From the NCBI GenBank assembly GCA_017473955.1, contig JAFUIK010000042.1, positions 1-45,317 on the forward strand: DNA of 45,317 bases. Direction: 5' to 3'. A program made the translations under genes and the position numbers. Shown here piece by piece: positions 25,424-33,677 of the stretch (its first letter is position 1; each line of letters starts with the position of its first letter). Below the pieces are notes generated by a model that made no database searches, was not told the DNA's origin, and saw nothing but the letters and a program-made list of their open reading frames with translations. The DNA comes from Ruminococcus sp. GTDB taxonomy: Bacteria; Bacillota; Clostridia; Oscillospirales; Acutalibacteraceae.

Positions 25424-25900
25424 GTGAAGAAAACAGCGATTATTGTGCTTTCTGTGGCTATGGTTATCTGCATTGGAATTATGGGAGCTTTTGCCGCTGA
25501 AAAGGACAGAAAAAGAGAACAAAAAGAAGCTTGCACAGCAGTTATTGAAACTCAAAATTGTAAGCTCAATTGCGAAACTCAAAGCTGTACTACAGTTTGC
25601 GAAACCCAAAATTGCAACGAAAACTGTGGTACAAATTGCAGTGATGAAAACTATGTCGATGCTGACAGTGACGGTGTGTGTGACAACAAAGCCTTAAACT
25701 GCAACAACAATAGCGAAAACAGTGTGAACTATGAAGACACTGACAGTGATGGTGTGTGTGACAACTACTATGATAATTGTGATAACGTATGTGACAGCGG
25801 TCAAAACTATGTAGACGCAGACAGTGACGGTGTGTGTGATAACTACCAAACCTCAAACCATCATCAAAACGGCAAGCACTGTAAAAACAGATGCCGGTAA
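25424..25900 (+). CDS. Secreted cysteine-rich protein with DxDSDGVCDN calcium-binding-like repeats
   Basis: From the GTG at 25424 (AAGGAG 8 bases upstream) the protein has 158 residues: a signal peptide (KKTAIIVLSVAMVICIG, cleavage likely after FAA), then three ETQ(N/S)C units with paired cysteines, then three copies of Y(V/E)D(A/T)DSDGVCDN separated by Asn/Cys-rich linkers, and a His/Lys/Cys-rich end. The DxDxDG pattern resembles dockerin and thrombospondin type 3 calcium loops. No catalytic domain is present. It may be a secreted metal-binding or disulfide-stabilised surface peptide. Function is unknown. Confidence 0.75.
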   Translation: MKKTAIIVLSVAMVICIGIMGAFAAEKDRKREQKEACTAVIETQNCKLNCETQSCTTVCETQNCNENCGTNCSDENYVDADSDGVCDNKALNCNNNSENSVNYEDTDSDGVCDNYYDNCDNVCDSGQNYVDADSDGVCDNYQTSNHHQNGKHCKNRCR

Positions 25901-25939
25901 CAGTAGCTTTCACTTTGAAAAGACAATATAAAAACTTTG

Positions 25940-25962
25940 CGGTGTGTCATAAAGGCACACCG
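25940..25962 (+). terminator. Terminator after the Cys-rich protein gene
   Basis: CGGTGTG (25940-25946) pairs with CACACCG (25956-25962), followed by TTTTCGTTT. Confidence 0.75.
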
Positions 25963-25993
25963 TTTTCGTTTACTATATCAGCTTTTAGTCACC

Positions 25994-26022
25994 TTGCTAT
26001 TTTCTAGTATATATGTTATTAT
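25994..26022 (+). promoter_or_regulatory. Promoter of the DUF951-prfA operon
   Basis: TTGCTA (25994-25999) and TATTAT (26017-26022) with a 17-bp spacer. Confidence 0.6.
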
Positions 26023-26055
26023 GTAATATGAATAAAATGGGAGAGAAGGCTTTTT

Positions 26056-26238
26056 GTGGACGTTAGAGTGAATGACAGACTCGTTATGAAAAAACCGCAC
26101 CCGTGCGGATGTAACACCTTTTTGGTGACAAGAGTCGGAATGGATTTTAAAATTAAATGCGAAAAATGCTCCCACGAGGTTATGGTGCCTCGAAAAAAGG
26201 TTGAAAAAAACATTAAGCAGATACTAAGAGAAGATTGA
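26056..26238 (+). CDS. DUF951 family protein
   Basis: A 60-residue protein with the family pattern VMKKPHPCGCNTFLVTRVGM, then IKCEKCSHEVMVPRKK. The four cysteines (CGC and CEKC) suggest a small zinc-binding fold, though zinc binding is inferred. The start is GTG at 26056 with GAGAGAAGG upstream. DUF951 genes commonly accompany translation genes in Firmicutes, and prfA follows here. Function is unknown. Confidence 0.9.
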   Translation: MDVRVNDRLVMKKPHPCGCNTFLVTRVGMDFKIKCEKCSHEVMVPRKKVEKNIKQILRED

Positions 26239-26262
26239 TAAAAGAGTAATTGAGGACAAATT

Positions 26263-27339
26263 ATGTTTGATAAACTAGAGATTTTTGACAAAAGATTTGA
26301 AGAGCTTAACAAGCGACTTTACGAGCCAGATGTAGCTAGTGACCCGGTGACTTTCAGGGAAGTAAACAAGGAGTTAAGCCAAATCACTCCAATAGTTGAA
26401 AAATTCAGAGAGTACAAGGCGGCTAAGGAGAGCATTGAGGATGCGTTATCGCTTTTAGAAGACTCCTCCTGTGATGAAGAACTCAAAAGCCTTGCCCAGC
26501 TTGAGCTTAGTGAAGCGAAAGACAGAATTCCCGTAATCGAAGAAGAGCTTAAAATTTTACTGCTTCCTAAAGACCCTAATGATGAACGCAACGTAATTGT
26601 TGAAATCAGAGGCGGTACAGGTGGCGAGGAGTCATCACTTTTCGCTTCTGACCTTTTTAGAATGTACACGATGTATGCTGAGAAAAAGGGCTTTTCAGTT
26701 GAGATTTTAAACGCTAACGAAACAGAGCTCGGCGGTTATAAGGAAATCTCCTTTATGATTAACGGTGATGGAGCTTACTCACGCTTTAAATTTGAGTCGG
26801 GAACACATAGAGTTCAGCGTGTCCCGCAGACCGAAAGCGGCGGCAGAATTCACACCTCAGCCGCAACTGTTGCTGTACTTCCTGAGGCTGACGACGTTGA
26901 AATTGACATCAACCCAAATGATTTGCAAATTGACACTTTCCGCTCATCAGGTGCAGGCGGTCAGCATATCAATAAGACCAGCTCCGCTATTCGTATCACC
27001 CATTTGCCTACGGGTATGGTAGTTGAATGTCAGGACGAACGAAGCCCGTATAAAAACAAGGATAAGGCACTTAAAGTTTTGAAAAGCCGACTTTTAAAGG
27101 TTGAGCAGGATAAACAAAATGCCGAAATTGCAAGCGACAGAAAAGCTCAGGTCGGCTCTGGTGACAGAAGTGAGAAAATCAGAACCTATAACTTCCCGCA
27201 AAGCAGACTGACTGACCACAGAATCGGTCTTACTTTATACAAGCTCGACGATATTTTAAACGGCAATCTGGACGAGGTTATTGAAGCACTAATTACCGCC
27301 CAACGTGCCGAGCAGTTAAAAGAAAGTATGGAAAACTAA
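26263..27339 (+). CDS. prfA: Peptide chain release factor 1
   Basis: A 358-residue class I release factor that reads UAA and UAG. The GGQ motif at 232-234 (SSGAGGQHIN) enters the peptidyl-transferase centre, and the PxT stop-recognition motif is PQT at 188-190 in RVQRVPQTES. Length is standard. It is followed after 4 bases by the threonylcarbamoyl-AMP synthase gene, a common prfA neighbour. Confidence 0.97.
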   Translation: MFDKLEIFDKRFEELNKRLYEPDVASDPVTFREVNKELSQITPIVEKFREYKAAKESIEDALSLLEDSSCDEELKSLAQLELSEAKDRIPVIEEELKILLLPKDPNDERNVIVEIRGGTGGEESSLFASDLFRMYTMYAEKKGFSVEILNANETELGGYKEISFMINGDGAYSRFKFESGTHRVQRVPQTESGGRIHTSAATVAVLPEADDVEIDINPNDLQIDTFRSSGAGGQHINKTSSAIRITHLPTGMVVECQDERSPYKNKDKALKVLKSRLLKVEQDKQNAEIASDRKAQVGSGDRSEKIRTYNFPQSRLTDHRIGLTLYKLDDILNGNLDEVIEALITAQRAEQLKESMEN

Positions 27340-27343
27340 GCTT

Positions 27344-28378
27344 ATGAATACACTTTTATTAGGCAACACTAAAGAAGATATCAAAACTGCCGCGAAATTT
27401 TTAAAAAACGGCGGTGTTGTTGCTATGCCTACAGAAACGGTATACGGCCTTGCCGCTGATGCTCTAAACGGTGATGCGGTTAAGAAAATCTTTCTTGCTA
27501 AACGCAGACCGATGGACAATCCGCTTATTGTCCATATTTCTGAAATAGAGGACATAAAGCGTTTTAACTTGGTGTCGGATTTTCCCCAAAAAGCTAAGAT
27601 GCTCGCAGAGCATTTCTGGCCCGGTCCGCTGACTATCATTATGAATAAGTCTGACATCATTCCTGATGAAGTAAGTGCAGGACTTTCGACCGTTGCTATA
27701 AGACTTCCAAGCCACGAGGTGGCAAGAAACCTTATTAAAGAAAGCGGTACGGTTTTAGCCGCTCCGTCAGCTAACCGCTCGGGTTCGCCAAGCCCGACAA
27801 CGGCACAGCACGTTTTAAATGACCTTTCAGGTGATATTGAGGCTGTTGTTGACGGCGGTATGTGTGACGTAGGACTTGAAAGCACCGTTATTACACTTGC
27901 TACAAAAACTCCGCGACTTCTGCGTCCGGGGCTTGTTACAGTTGAAGAAATCGAAGCGGTTATCGGCAAGATTGACGTCGACCACGCTGTGTTGTTTAAG
28001 CTTAAAAGCGACGAGAAGGTTGCATCTCCGGGCATGAAGTATAAGCACTATGCTCCGAAAGCTAAGGTTGTTTTATTAAATGGCGAAAGCGACAAGTTCA
28101 TAAGTTTTGTAAACGACGAGTATGCTAAAGACAGCACAGTCGGTGTTATCTGTTATGATGAGGATGTACAAAGCATTAACGCTAAAGCTATCCCAATCGG
28201 CAAAGCCGACGATTTGGAAACTCAGGCACATTTGCTGTTTTATGCCTTAAGACAGGTCGATGAGCTCGACTCATTTACAACCGTTTACGCTCATTGTCCG
28301 ATTAAAACGGGTGTGGGTATGGCTCTTTATAACAGGCTTATCCGTGCCGCGTCATTTGAGGTGATTGACCTTGAGTAA
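27344..28378 (+). CDS. L-threonylcarbamoyladenylate synthase (Sua5 type)
   Basis: A 344-residue enzyme that makes threonylcarbamoyl-AMP from threonine, bicarbonate and ATP for t6A37 in ANN-decoding tRNAs. The N-terminal YrdC domain has VVAMPTETVYGLAADA, KRRPMDNPLIVH, FWPGPLT and SAPSANRSGSPSPT; the C-terminal Sua5 domain starts near residue 225 with SPGMKYKHYAPKA. The two-domain form corresponds to YwlC/Sua5 rather than the shorter TsaC. It overlaps the start of coaE. Confidence 0.95.
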   Translation: MNTLLLGNTKEDIKTAAKFLKNGGVVAMPTETVYGLAADALNGDAVKKIFLAKRRPMDNPLIVHISEIEDIKRFNLVSDFPQKAKMLAEHFWPGPLTIIMNKSDIIPDEVSAGLSTVAIRLPSHEVARNLIKESGTVLAAPSANRSGSPSPTTAQHVLNDLSGDIEAVVDGGMCDVGLESTVITLATKTPRLLRPGLVTVEEIEAVIGKIDVDHAVLFKLKSDEKVASPGMKYKHYAPKAKVVLLNGESDKFISFVNDEYAKDSTVGVICYDEDVQSINAKAIPIGKADDLETQAHLLFYALRQVDELDSFTTVYAHCPIKTGVGMALYNRLIRAASFEVIDLE

Positions 28379-28973
28379 AGCGTTTGTTGTAGGACTAACA
28401 GGACCGATAGGTTCCGGCAAAAGTGCTGTGGCTGAAATTTTCCAAAATAATGGCTACAAGCTAATTGATGCCGATAAGGTAGCTCGAGAGGTAGTGAAGA
28501 AAGGCTCTCCTGTTTTAGATGAACTCTCGAAAAATTTCGGCGAAGATGTTATTAACGAAGACGGCACATTAAATCGCAGACTGTTAGCTCAAAAGGCTTT
28601 TTCGACCAAAGACGGTACTGCTTTGCTGAATTCGATTACCCACCCTGCCATAGTTTCTCTTGTAAAAAAGAGAATAGCAGGTTTCAAAGCACAGGGCTTT
28701 GATAAAATAATCTATGATGCTCCGCTTTTGTTTGAAAGCGAGACAGATAAGCTGTGTGATAGCATAGTTTCGGTTATCGCTCCTAAAGAAGTGAGAATTG
28801 AGCGAGTCAAAGCACGCGATAATATGCCACTTCCCGAAATCGAAAAACGTATTAAAGCACAGCACGATGAGAGTTATTATACAGAAAAATCAAACTATGT
28901 GATTTACAATAACAGCACGTTAAAGGAGCTCAGGCTAAGAACTCAAAGCGTAGTCAGAGCTTTACAGAGGTGA
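28371..28973 (+). CDS. coaE: Dephospho-CoA kinase
   Basis: A 200-residue P-loop kinase for the last step of coenzyme A synthesis. GLTGPIGSGKSAVAEIF holds Walker A, IDADKVAREVV is the substrate loop, and YDAPLLFES and RVKARD follow in family order. A TTG at 28371 is chosen as start: GAGGTG lies 7 bases upstream, and the codon overlaps the stop of the preceding gene. An in-frame TTG at 28365 is also possible. Confidence 0.94.
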   Translation: MSKAFVVGLTGPIGSGKSAVAEIFQNNGYKLIDADKVAREVVKKGSPVLDELSKNFGEDVINEDGTLNRRLLAQKAFSTKDGTALLNSITHPAIVSLVKKRIAGFKAQGFDKIIYDAPLLFESETDKLCDSIVSVIAPKEVRIERVKARDNMPLPEIEKRIKAQHDESYYTEKSNYVIYNNSTLKELRLRTQSVVRALQR

Positions 28974-28976
28974 ACA

Positions 28977-29600
28977 ATGGCACGATATGAAAAAACAGGA
29001 AAAAAAGGGCACGGCTGCTGTGGCTCAATATTTACGCTGTTTATAGTAGTTGTCATAATACTTTTATTGCTTGCCTTTTCGACAAATACGCTCGACTCGA
29101 TTAAAAGACGGGTGCTGATGGAATTTTACCCTCAGCAGTACAGCAGTGAGGTTGCGTACTACAGCGAAATGTACGGAGTTGACGAAACTCTTGTTTACGC
29201 CGTTATACGAACCGAAAGCGGATTTAGAGCAGAGGTGGAAAGCAGTGCAGGAGCGATGGGACTAATGCAGATTATGCCATCTACCTTTGAATGGTTGCAA
29301 AATTTAAAGGACGGCGAGATAACGCACTCGACATCGGAGTTGCTTACCCCTGAAGTCAGCATTGAGTACGGAACGTATTTTCTAAGCTATTTGCTTTCCC
29401 ATTATGATGGTAACGAAATGCTTGCCGTAGCGGCTTATAACGCAGGTATGACAAATGTAGACAATTGGCTGGAGGATGAGCAATATTCATTAAACGGTAT
29501 AACCTTAAACGAAATACCGTACAGCGAAACATCCCAGTATGTAAAGCGTGTTGAAAAGACTAAGGCGATGTATGAATCGCTTTATTATGACAATAATTAA
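28977..29600 (+). CDS. Membrane-anchored lytic transglycosylase (SLT domain)
   Basis: A 207-residue protein with a short basic N-terminus, one membrane segment at about 17-35, and a Slt-type catalytic domain from about 60. The catalytic glutamate is Glu80 in IRTESGF; GLMQIMP (95-101) and AVAAYNAG complete the family signature. It would cleave peptidoglycan on the outer face of the membrane. It lies 3 bases after coaE, an arrangement also seen in other Clostridia. Confidence 0.94.
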   Translation: MARYEKTGKKGHGCCGSIFTLFIVVVIILLLLAFSTNTLDSIKRRVLMEFYPQQYSSEVAYYSEMYGVDETLVYAVIRTESGFRAEVESSAGAMGLMQIMPSTFEWLQNLKDGEITHSTSELLTPEVSIEYGTYFLSYLLSHYDGNEMLAVAAYNAGMTNVDNWLEDEQYSLNGITLNEIPYSETSQYVKRVEKTKAMYESLYYDNN

Positions 29601-29629
29601 CCATAGAATTTAATATTGGAGGAATAGAT

Positions 29630-31027
29630 ATGTCTGAAAAAACAAAAGCACAGATTTTAAAAGAAGAGCTTATGATGAAGGAAAGAAAAGGTGCGGCTGA
29701 TTATAAGCAGGAAGATTTAGCAAAGGCAGACGAGTTCTGCGTTGAGTATAAAAAGTTTCTTGACTTTTCCCGTACCGAGCGTGAGGCTGTAGTATATTCC
29801 GTTGAGCTTGCTAAACAGTATGGCTTTACTGAATACGACAACACAAAAACCTATAAGGCAGGCGACAAGGTTTATATCGTTAACCGTGACAAGGCTGTCG
29901 GCTTTGCTGTTATCGGTAAAAATGGCACTAAAAACGGCGTAAAGCTCGCTATCGCTCATGTTGACTCACCTCGTATTGACTTAAAGCCTAACCCTCTTTA
30001 CGAGGATAACAACCTAGCACTTTTCAAAACTCACTACTACGGCGGTATCAAAAAGTACCAGTGGACTACAATTCCGCTGTCACTCCACGGCACAGTTGTA
30101 AAACTCGACGGCACAAAGGTTGATATACGTCTTGGCGATGATGAGAGCGAGCCTTGCTTCTGCATCACTGACTTGCTCCCACACCTTGACCGTGAACAAG
30201 CTACAAAGACTATGAACAAGGCGTTCACAGGCGAAGACTTGAACATTCTTGTTGGCTCACGTCCTTACTCTGATGATGATGACAAGGGTTTAGTTGCACT
30301 CAATGTTATGAGCATTTTAAATGAGAAGTACGGCATCACTGAGGACGATTTCCTTTCAAGCGAGCTGTCCTTTGTCCCTTGCTACAAAACACGTGACATC
30401 GGCTTTGACCGTTCTTTAATCGGCGGTTATGGTCACGATGACCGTTGCTGTGCTTATCCTGCACTTATGGCGGCTTTGAATACCGAAATGCCTGAAAGTA
30501 CAGTTATCACATATCTTACAGATAAAGAGGAAACAGGCTCTGACGGTAACACAGGTATGCAGTCAGATTTCTTAAGATATTTTATCTACGATTTAGCAAA
30601 AGCTGACGGCGAAGAGGGTTATCATGTATTATCAAAGAGTAAGTGCCTTTCAGCCGACGTTAACGCGGCTTTTGACCCGACATTTTCCAGTGCTTACGAG
30701 CCAAAGAACGCAAGCTTTTTAAACGAGGGCGTTGTTATTTCTAAGTACACAGGTCACGGCGGTAAGTATGATACATCCGATGCGTCCGCTGAGTATATGG
30801 CAGAAATCAGAGCTATGCTTGAGAACGGTGGCATCAAGTGGCAGATTGGCGAATTAGGTAAGGTTGATATCGGTGGTGGCGGTACAATCGCTAAGTACGT
30901 TGCCAATATGAACGTTGACGTAGTTGACCTTGGTGTAGCTGTTTTATGTATGCACGCACCGTTTGAAATTATATCAAAAGCCGATATTTATATGGCGTAC
31001 AAGGCATTTTATGCACTGTTTAACTAA
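29630..31027 (+). CDS. M18 family aminopeptidase
   Basis: A 465-residue zinc aminopeptidase of the aspartyl aminopeptidase family, of the length usual for the clostridial ApeA-type enzyme. Metal and catalytic residues lie in IAHVDSPRIDLKP, GGYGHDDRCCAYP, TDKEETGSDGNTGMQ and the late MHAPFEIIS. The protein is cytosolic, with no signal peptide. GGAGG lies before the ATG. It may be cotranscribed with the transglycosylase gene 29 bases upstream. Confidence 0.94.
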   Translation: MSEKTKAQILKEELMMKERKGAADYKQEDLAKADEFCVEYKKFLDFSRTEREAVVYSVELAKQYGFTEYDNTKTYKAGDKVYIVNRDKAVGFAVIGKNGTKNGVKLAIAHVDSPRIDLKPNPLYEDNNLALFKTHYYGGIKKYQWTTIPLSLHGTVVKLDGTKVDIRLGDDESEPCFCITDLLPHLDREQATKTMNKAFTGEDLNILVGSRPYSDDDDKGLVALNVMSILNEKYGITEDDFLSSELSFVPCYKTRDIGFDRSLIGGYGHDDRCCAYPALMAALNTEMPESTVITYLTDKEETGSDGNTGMQSDFLRYFIYDLAKADGEEGYHVLSKSKCLSADVNAAFDPTFSSAYEPKNASFLNEGVVISKYTGHGGKYDTSDASAEYMAEIRAMLENGGIKWQIGELGKVDIGGGGTIAKYVANMNVDVVDLGVAVLCMHAPFEIISKADIYMAYKAFYALFN

Positions 31028-31042
31028 ATTTTTCTAAAACAC

Positions 31043-31071
31043 TTGCAATTTTACAAAAAGTGTGTTAGTAT
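31043..31071 (+). promoter_or_regulatory. Promoter of tRNA-Arg
   Basis: TTGCAA (31043-31048) and TAGTAT (31066-31071) have a 17-bp spacer. A perfect hairpin TGCGGTC/GACCGCA (31078-31095) with an AAAA loop lies between it and the tRNA. Confidence 0.65.
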
Positions 31072-31099
31072 ATCACTTGCGGTCAAAAGACCGCACCCT

Positions 31100-31176
31100 G
31101 CGCTGATAGCTCAGCCGGATAGAGTGACTGGCTACGAACCAGTAGGTCGGGGGTTCGAGTCCCTCTCAGCGCGCCA
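31100..31176 (+). tRNA. tRNA-Arg (anticodon ACG)
   Basis: A 77-base cloverleaf with encoded CCA. The acceptor stem GCGCTGA pairs with TCAGCGC, the anticodon stem ACTGG with CCAGT around loop CTACGAA, and the T loop is TTCGAGT. The A of ACG should be edited to inosine to read CGU, CGC and CGA. Confidence 0.97.
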
Positions 31177-31180
31177 AAAC

Positions 31181-31206
31181 AAAGCACCGCAATTTTGCGG
31201 TGCTTT
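31181..31206 (+). terminator. Terminator of tRNA-Arg
   Basis: AAAGCACCGCA and its complement TGCGGTGCTTT form the stem, followed by TTGTTTTGG. Confidence 0.85.
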
Positions 31207-31220
31207 TTGTTTTGGCACGC

Positions 31221-31391
31221 AGCTAAATTCGATAAATCGAGCTAAATTGAGCGAGCTCAGCTAAATTTTTTTGAAAGCTAAATGTGCCTACGGCACGCTG
31301 ATTGAATTTAATTTAGCTGTGAGTGAAACGAATAATTTAGCTATCGAGCAATGCGAGATAATTTCATTACTGTTATTACAGTAATTTAGCT
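31221..31391. repeat. Palindromic AGCTAAATT repeat cluster
   Basis: AGCTAAAT(T/G) occurs at 31221, 31240, 31259 and 31276, then its complement AATTTAGCT at 31310, 31334 and 31383, with a variant AATTTCATT at 31360. Between the words lie different small palindromes: CGATAAATCG, GAGCGAGCTC, GTGCCTACGGCAC and ATTACTGT/ACAGTAAT. The cluster fills the gap between the tRNA-Arg terminator and the four-helix-bundle gene; no gene is seen in it. Confidence 0.75.
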
Positions 31392-31441
31392 AATGACAAG
31401 TTGTACGTTTTATGCTAATATTGTGTAAAGGGAGTGTTAGT

Positions 31442-31798
31442 GTGGCTGATAGTATTATGCTTGATAAAGCAAAAGATTTTGCTGTAGATATCGTTAATTT
31501 ATGCCGAGAGATTAAAACTACCCATCGTGAGAGCGTGTTAACTAACCAATTGTTACGCTGTGGCACATCTATTGGTGCTAACATTCACGAGTCGAAATAT
31601 GCTCACGGGACTGCTGATTTTATTGCAAAAATGCAAATAGCTCTGAAAGAGTGTTATGAGTCTGAATATTGGCTTGAGCTTTTGTGTCGTACAGGATATA
31701 TTGACGAACCTATATATAACACGTTAAAAAATGCTTGCGGTTCAATCCGAAGAATGCTCATATCTTCTGTTAATACTGTTAAAAGTAAAACAAAATAG
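31442..31798 (+). CDS. Four-helix-bundle protein of the S23/23S rRNA intervening-sequence family
   Basis: Starting at GTG 31442 (AAGGGAG 7 bases upstream) the protein has 118 residues. DKAKDFAVDIVNLCREIK, then LTNQLLRCGTSIGANIHESK, FIAKMQIALKECYESEYWLE and the closing helix match the S23 (IVS) four-helix-bundle family, which also includes Avd of diversity-generating retroelements. No reverse transcriptase, variable repeat or rRNA is nearby, so it is a freestanding copy. Such proteins probably form pentamers and bind nucleic acid; the role here is unknown. Confidence 0.88.
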   Translation: MADSIMLDKAKDFAVDIVNLCREIKTTHRESVLTNQLLRCGTSIGANIHESKYAHGTADFIAKMQIALKECYESEYWLELLCRTGYIDEPIYNTLKNACGSIRRMLISSVNTVKSKTK

Positions 31799-31828
31799 TC
31801 CTTATATACTATCCTTGAGGTGACTACT

Positions 31829-32173
31829 ATGACTTACGGTATAAAAGTTATGTACACTTATTCTGTTGAAGATAATTATTTCTATGAAGAAAGTATACTT
31901 TCGTTACAAGCTGATAGCTTTAATGAGGCACTTAATAAAGCAGAAGTTTATGCTAAAGAGCGTGAAGTTAGTTACATTAACTTTGATGATAAAACAGTAC
32001 AGCTTATAAAAAGCGAAGTTGTTGATAGTTTCTTAGTTTATGAAGATGATAAGATTACTGAAGTTTACTCGTCTTTTTGTATAAATAAAAGCGAAATGAA
32101 TGACAATGATTTTTATATTGCTTTGACAAGTGTTGCGGATGTAAAAGAGCTTTATCCATTAAGACACAAGTGA
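31829..32173 (+). CDS. Small protein, possibly DUF4288-like
   Basis: A 114-residue soluble protein starting MTYGIKVMYTYSVEDNYFYE, with EESILSLQADSFNEALNKAE, a pattern reminiscent of DUF4288. GAGGTG lies 6 bases before the ATG at 31829; the in-frame GTG at 31820 is part of that site. It follows the S23 gene by 30 bases on the same strand and precedes a bidirectional terminator, so both form one unit. The family match is tentative and the function unknown. Confidence 0.65.
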   Translation: MTYGIKVMYTYSVEDNYFYEESILSLQADSFNEALNKAEVYAKEREVSYINFDDKTVQLIKSEVVDSFLVYEDDKITEVYSSFCINKSEMNDNDFYIALTSVADVKELYPLRHK

Positions 32174-32188
32174 CATAATTATACAACA

Positions 32189-32219
32189 AAAGCCTGACAA
32201 CGCTACATTGTCAGGCTTT
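32189..32219. terminator. Bidirectional terminator
   Basis: AAAGCCTGACAA (32189-32200) pairs with TTGTCAGGCTTT (32208-32219), between convergent genes; T-rich on both sides. Confidence 0.88.
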
Positions 32220-32237
32220 AACTTTTACTTTATTCCG

Positions 32238-33674
32238 TTAGCACTGCTTAATAAGTCTGATGTAAAATTCAACAGCTTTTAAAGCACAGTCAACTCTTAT
32301 ACGCTCGTTGTTGCCGTGGATTGTTGCACGTTCTTCTGCTGTTAAGTCCATCGCTGAGAAGCGATACACCTTGTCGGAAATCCTTCCGTAGTGACGGCTG
32401 TCCGAACATTGAACCATAAGATACGGTGATACGATACATCCTTTCCACGTTGAGGCAACCGCTTTTGCCACCTTGTCATATGCCTCGCAGTCGGTCTGTG
32501 AGATTCGTGACGGCTCCATTGAACTGATGATTGAAAGCTTTACAGAGTCGTCGTTGATGGTTTTTTTCAGGTAATCCAAAGCAGAAGCAACACTGTCGTT
32601 TGGGTTAAGTCTGATGTTAGAAACCATTGAAGCTTTTGGCGGAATGACGTTAGCAGCGTCACTGCCCTGCATTTGAGTGAAAGCAACTGTTGTTCTAAGT
32701 AACGCGTTCATTTCGCCGCCCTGAATCTTGCCTAAAAGTGCAAGCACAGGAGAGAATACCCAAAGGTTTGAAAATATCACCCTGTATAAAAATGTTGAGT
32801 GTCGACCAAGTGTGTCGAACATTTCAGCAACAGGTTTTGTGATGTGAGTTTTAAACGGATTGTCCTCAATTTTTGTACACGCTTTTGAAAGTACGCCCAC
32901 AGGAGTGTGAGGCTTTGGAGCAGATGCGTGACCTCCTGCTGATTCTACCTCGTACTTTACGTCAACCATACCTTTTTCAGCGATGCCAATTAGTCCGCAC
33001 GGCTCTTTAACTCCCGGAAAAACATTCTCAACAACCGCACCGCCTTCGTCTACAACGAGAGCGAGTTCGATGCCGTTTTCTTCGAAGTAGTCAACAATGT
33101 TTGACGCACCTTTGCCGTTGATTTCTTCTCCGCCTGAAAACGCAAAGTAGATGTCGTTTTTAGGAGTGAAGCCTTGAGCGATTAGGTGGTCGGCTGAGCT
33201 TAATACACCGTTAAAGGTAACCTTTGTGTCAAGTGTTCCGCGACCCCAGATTATGCCGTCTTCGAGTATCGCTTCAAAAGGAGGTTTTTCCCACATTTCT
33301 TCGTTTACGGGAACAACGTCGTAATGTGCCATCAGTACGGTGGGCTTGCCGTCTTCTTGACCACTCCATTTAAACAGCAAGGCTCTGTCGGGGAGCTGTT
33401 GGAACTCACATTTTGCAAATACGTTAGGATAAAGCTCTGGAAGCTTTTCGATAAGCCCCGAAAATTCTTTGTCGTCTTCTTTGCTTTTGTCGCGATAGGA
33501 TACGGTTTTAAAACGCACTAAAGTACGCAAGTTTTCAATAGCTTTGTTTTTGTCGAAGTCTTCCTCGTTATTAAAAATTTCAACATCAGGTTTTTTCTTG
33601 AACATTGCTGTTCTTATGAAAATAACCGCAAAGAATAAAACGAGTAAGCCTAAAATAATATATAACGCTAGCAT
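32238..33674 (-). CDS. Membrane-anchored M20 peptidase (PM20D1/carboxypeptidase S-like)
   Basis: A 478-residue protein with an N-terminal membrane segment (residues 3-21) and an M20 zinc peptidase domain. LMAHYDVVPV, WGRGTLDTK, FSGGEEINGKG with the general-base Glu, VVDEGGAV and the final TIHGNNER supply the metal and active-site positions; the dimerisation lid lies in the middle. Layout and motifs fit the carboxypeptidase S/PM20D1 branch, which acts on N-acylated amino acids or dipeptides. It follows two membrane-protein genes by 3 bases, suggesting linked uptake or export and hydrolysis. Confidence 0.9.
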   Translation of the reverse strand: MLALYIILGLLVLFFAVIFIRTAMFKKKPDVEIFNNEEDFDKNKAIENLRTLVRFKTVSYRDKSKEDDKEFSGLIEKLPELYPNVFAKCEFQQLPDRALLFKWSGQEDGKPTVLMAHYDVVPVNEEMWEKPPFEAILEDGIIWGRGTLDTKVTFNGVLSSADHLIAQGFTPKNDIYFAFSGGEEINGKGASNIVDYFEENGIELALVVDEGGAVVENVFPGVKEPCGLIGIAEKGMVDVKYEVESAGGHASAPKPHTPVGVLSKACTKIEDNPFKTHITKPVAEMFDTLGRHSTFLYRVIFSNLWVFSPVLALLGKIQGGEMNALLRTTVAFTQMQGSDAANVIPPKASMVSNIRLNPNDSVASALDYLKKTINDDSVKLSIISSMEPSRISQTDCEAYDKVAKAVASTWKGCIVSPYLMVQCSDSRHYGRISDKVYRFSAMDLTAEERATIHGNNERIRVDCALKAVEFYIRLIKQC

Positions 33675-33677
33675 AGT

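Noticed and set aside
31043-31264. Open frame of 73 codons across the tRNA-Arg
   Set aside because: It overlaps the tRNA and its terminator and lacks a ribosome binding site; it is incidental.
31221-31391. Possible CRISPR array
   Set aside because: The repeated word is only 9 bases, changes orientation, and spacers are short palindromes; no cas genes are present.
31442-31798. Diversity-generating retroelement (Avd-like protein)
   Set aside because: No reverse transcriptase, template repeat or variable repeat is nearby.
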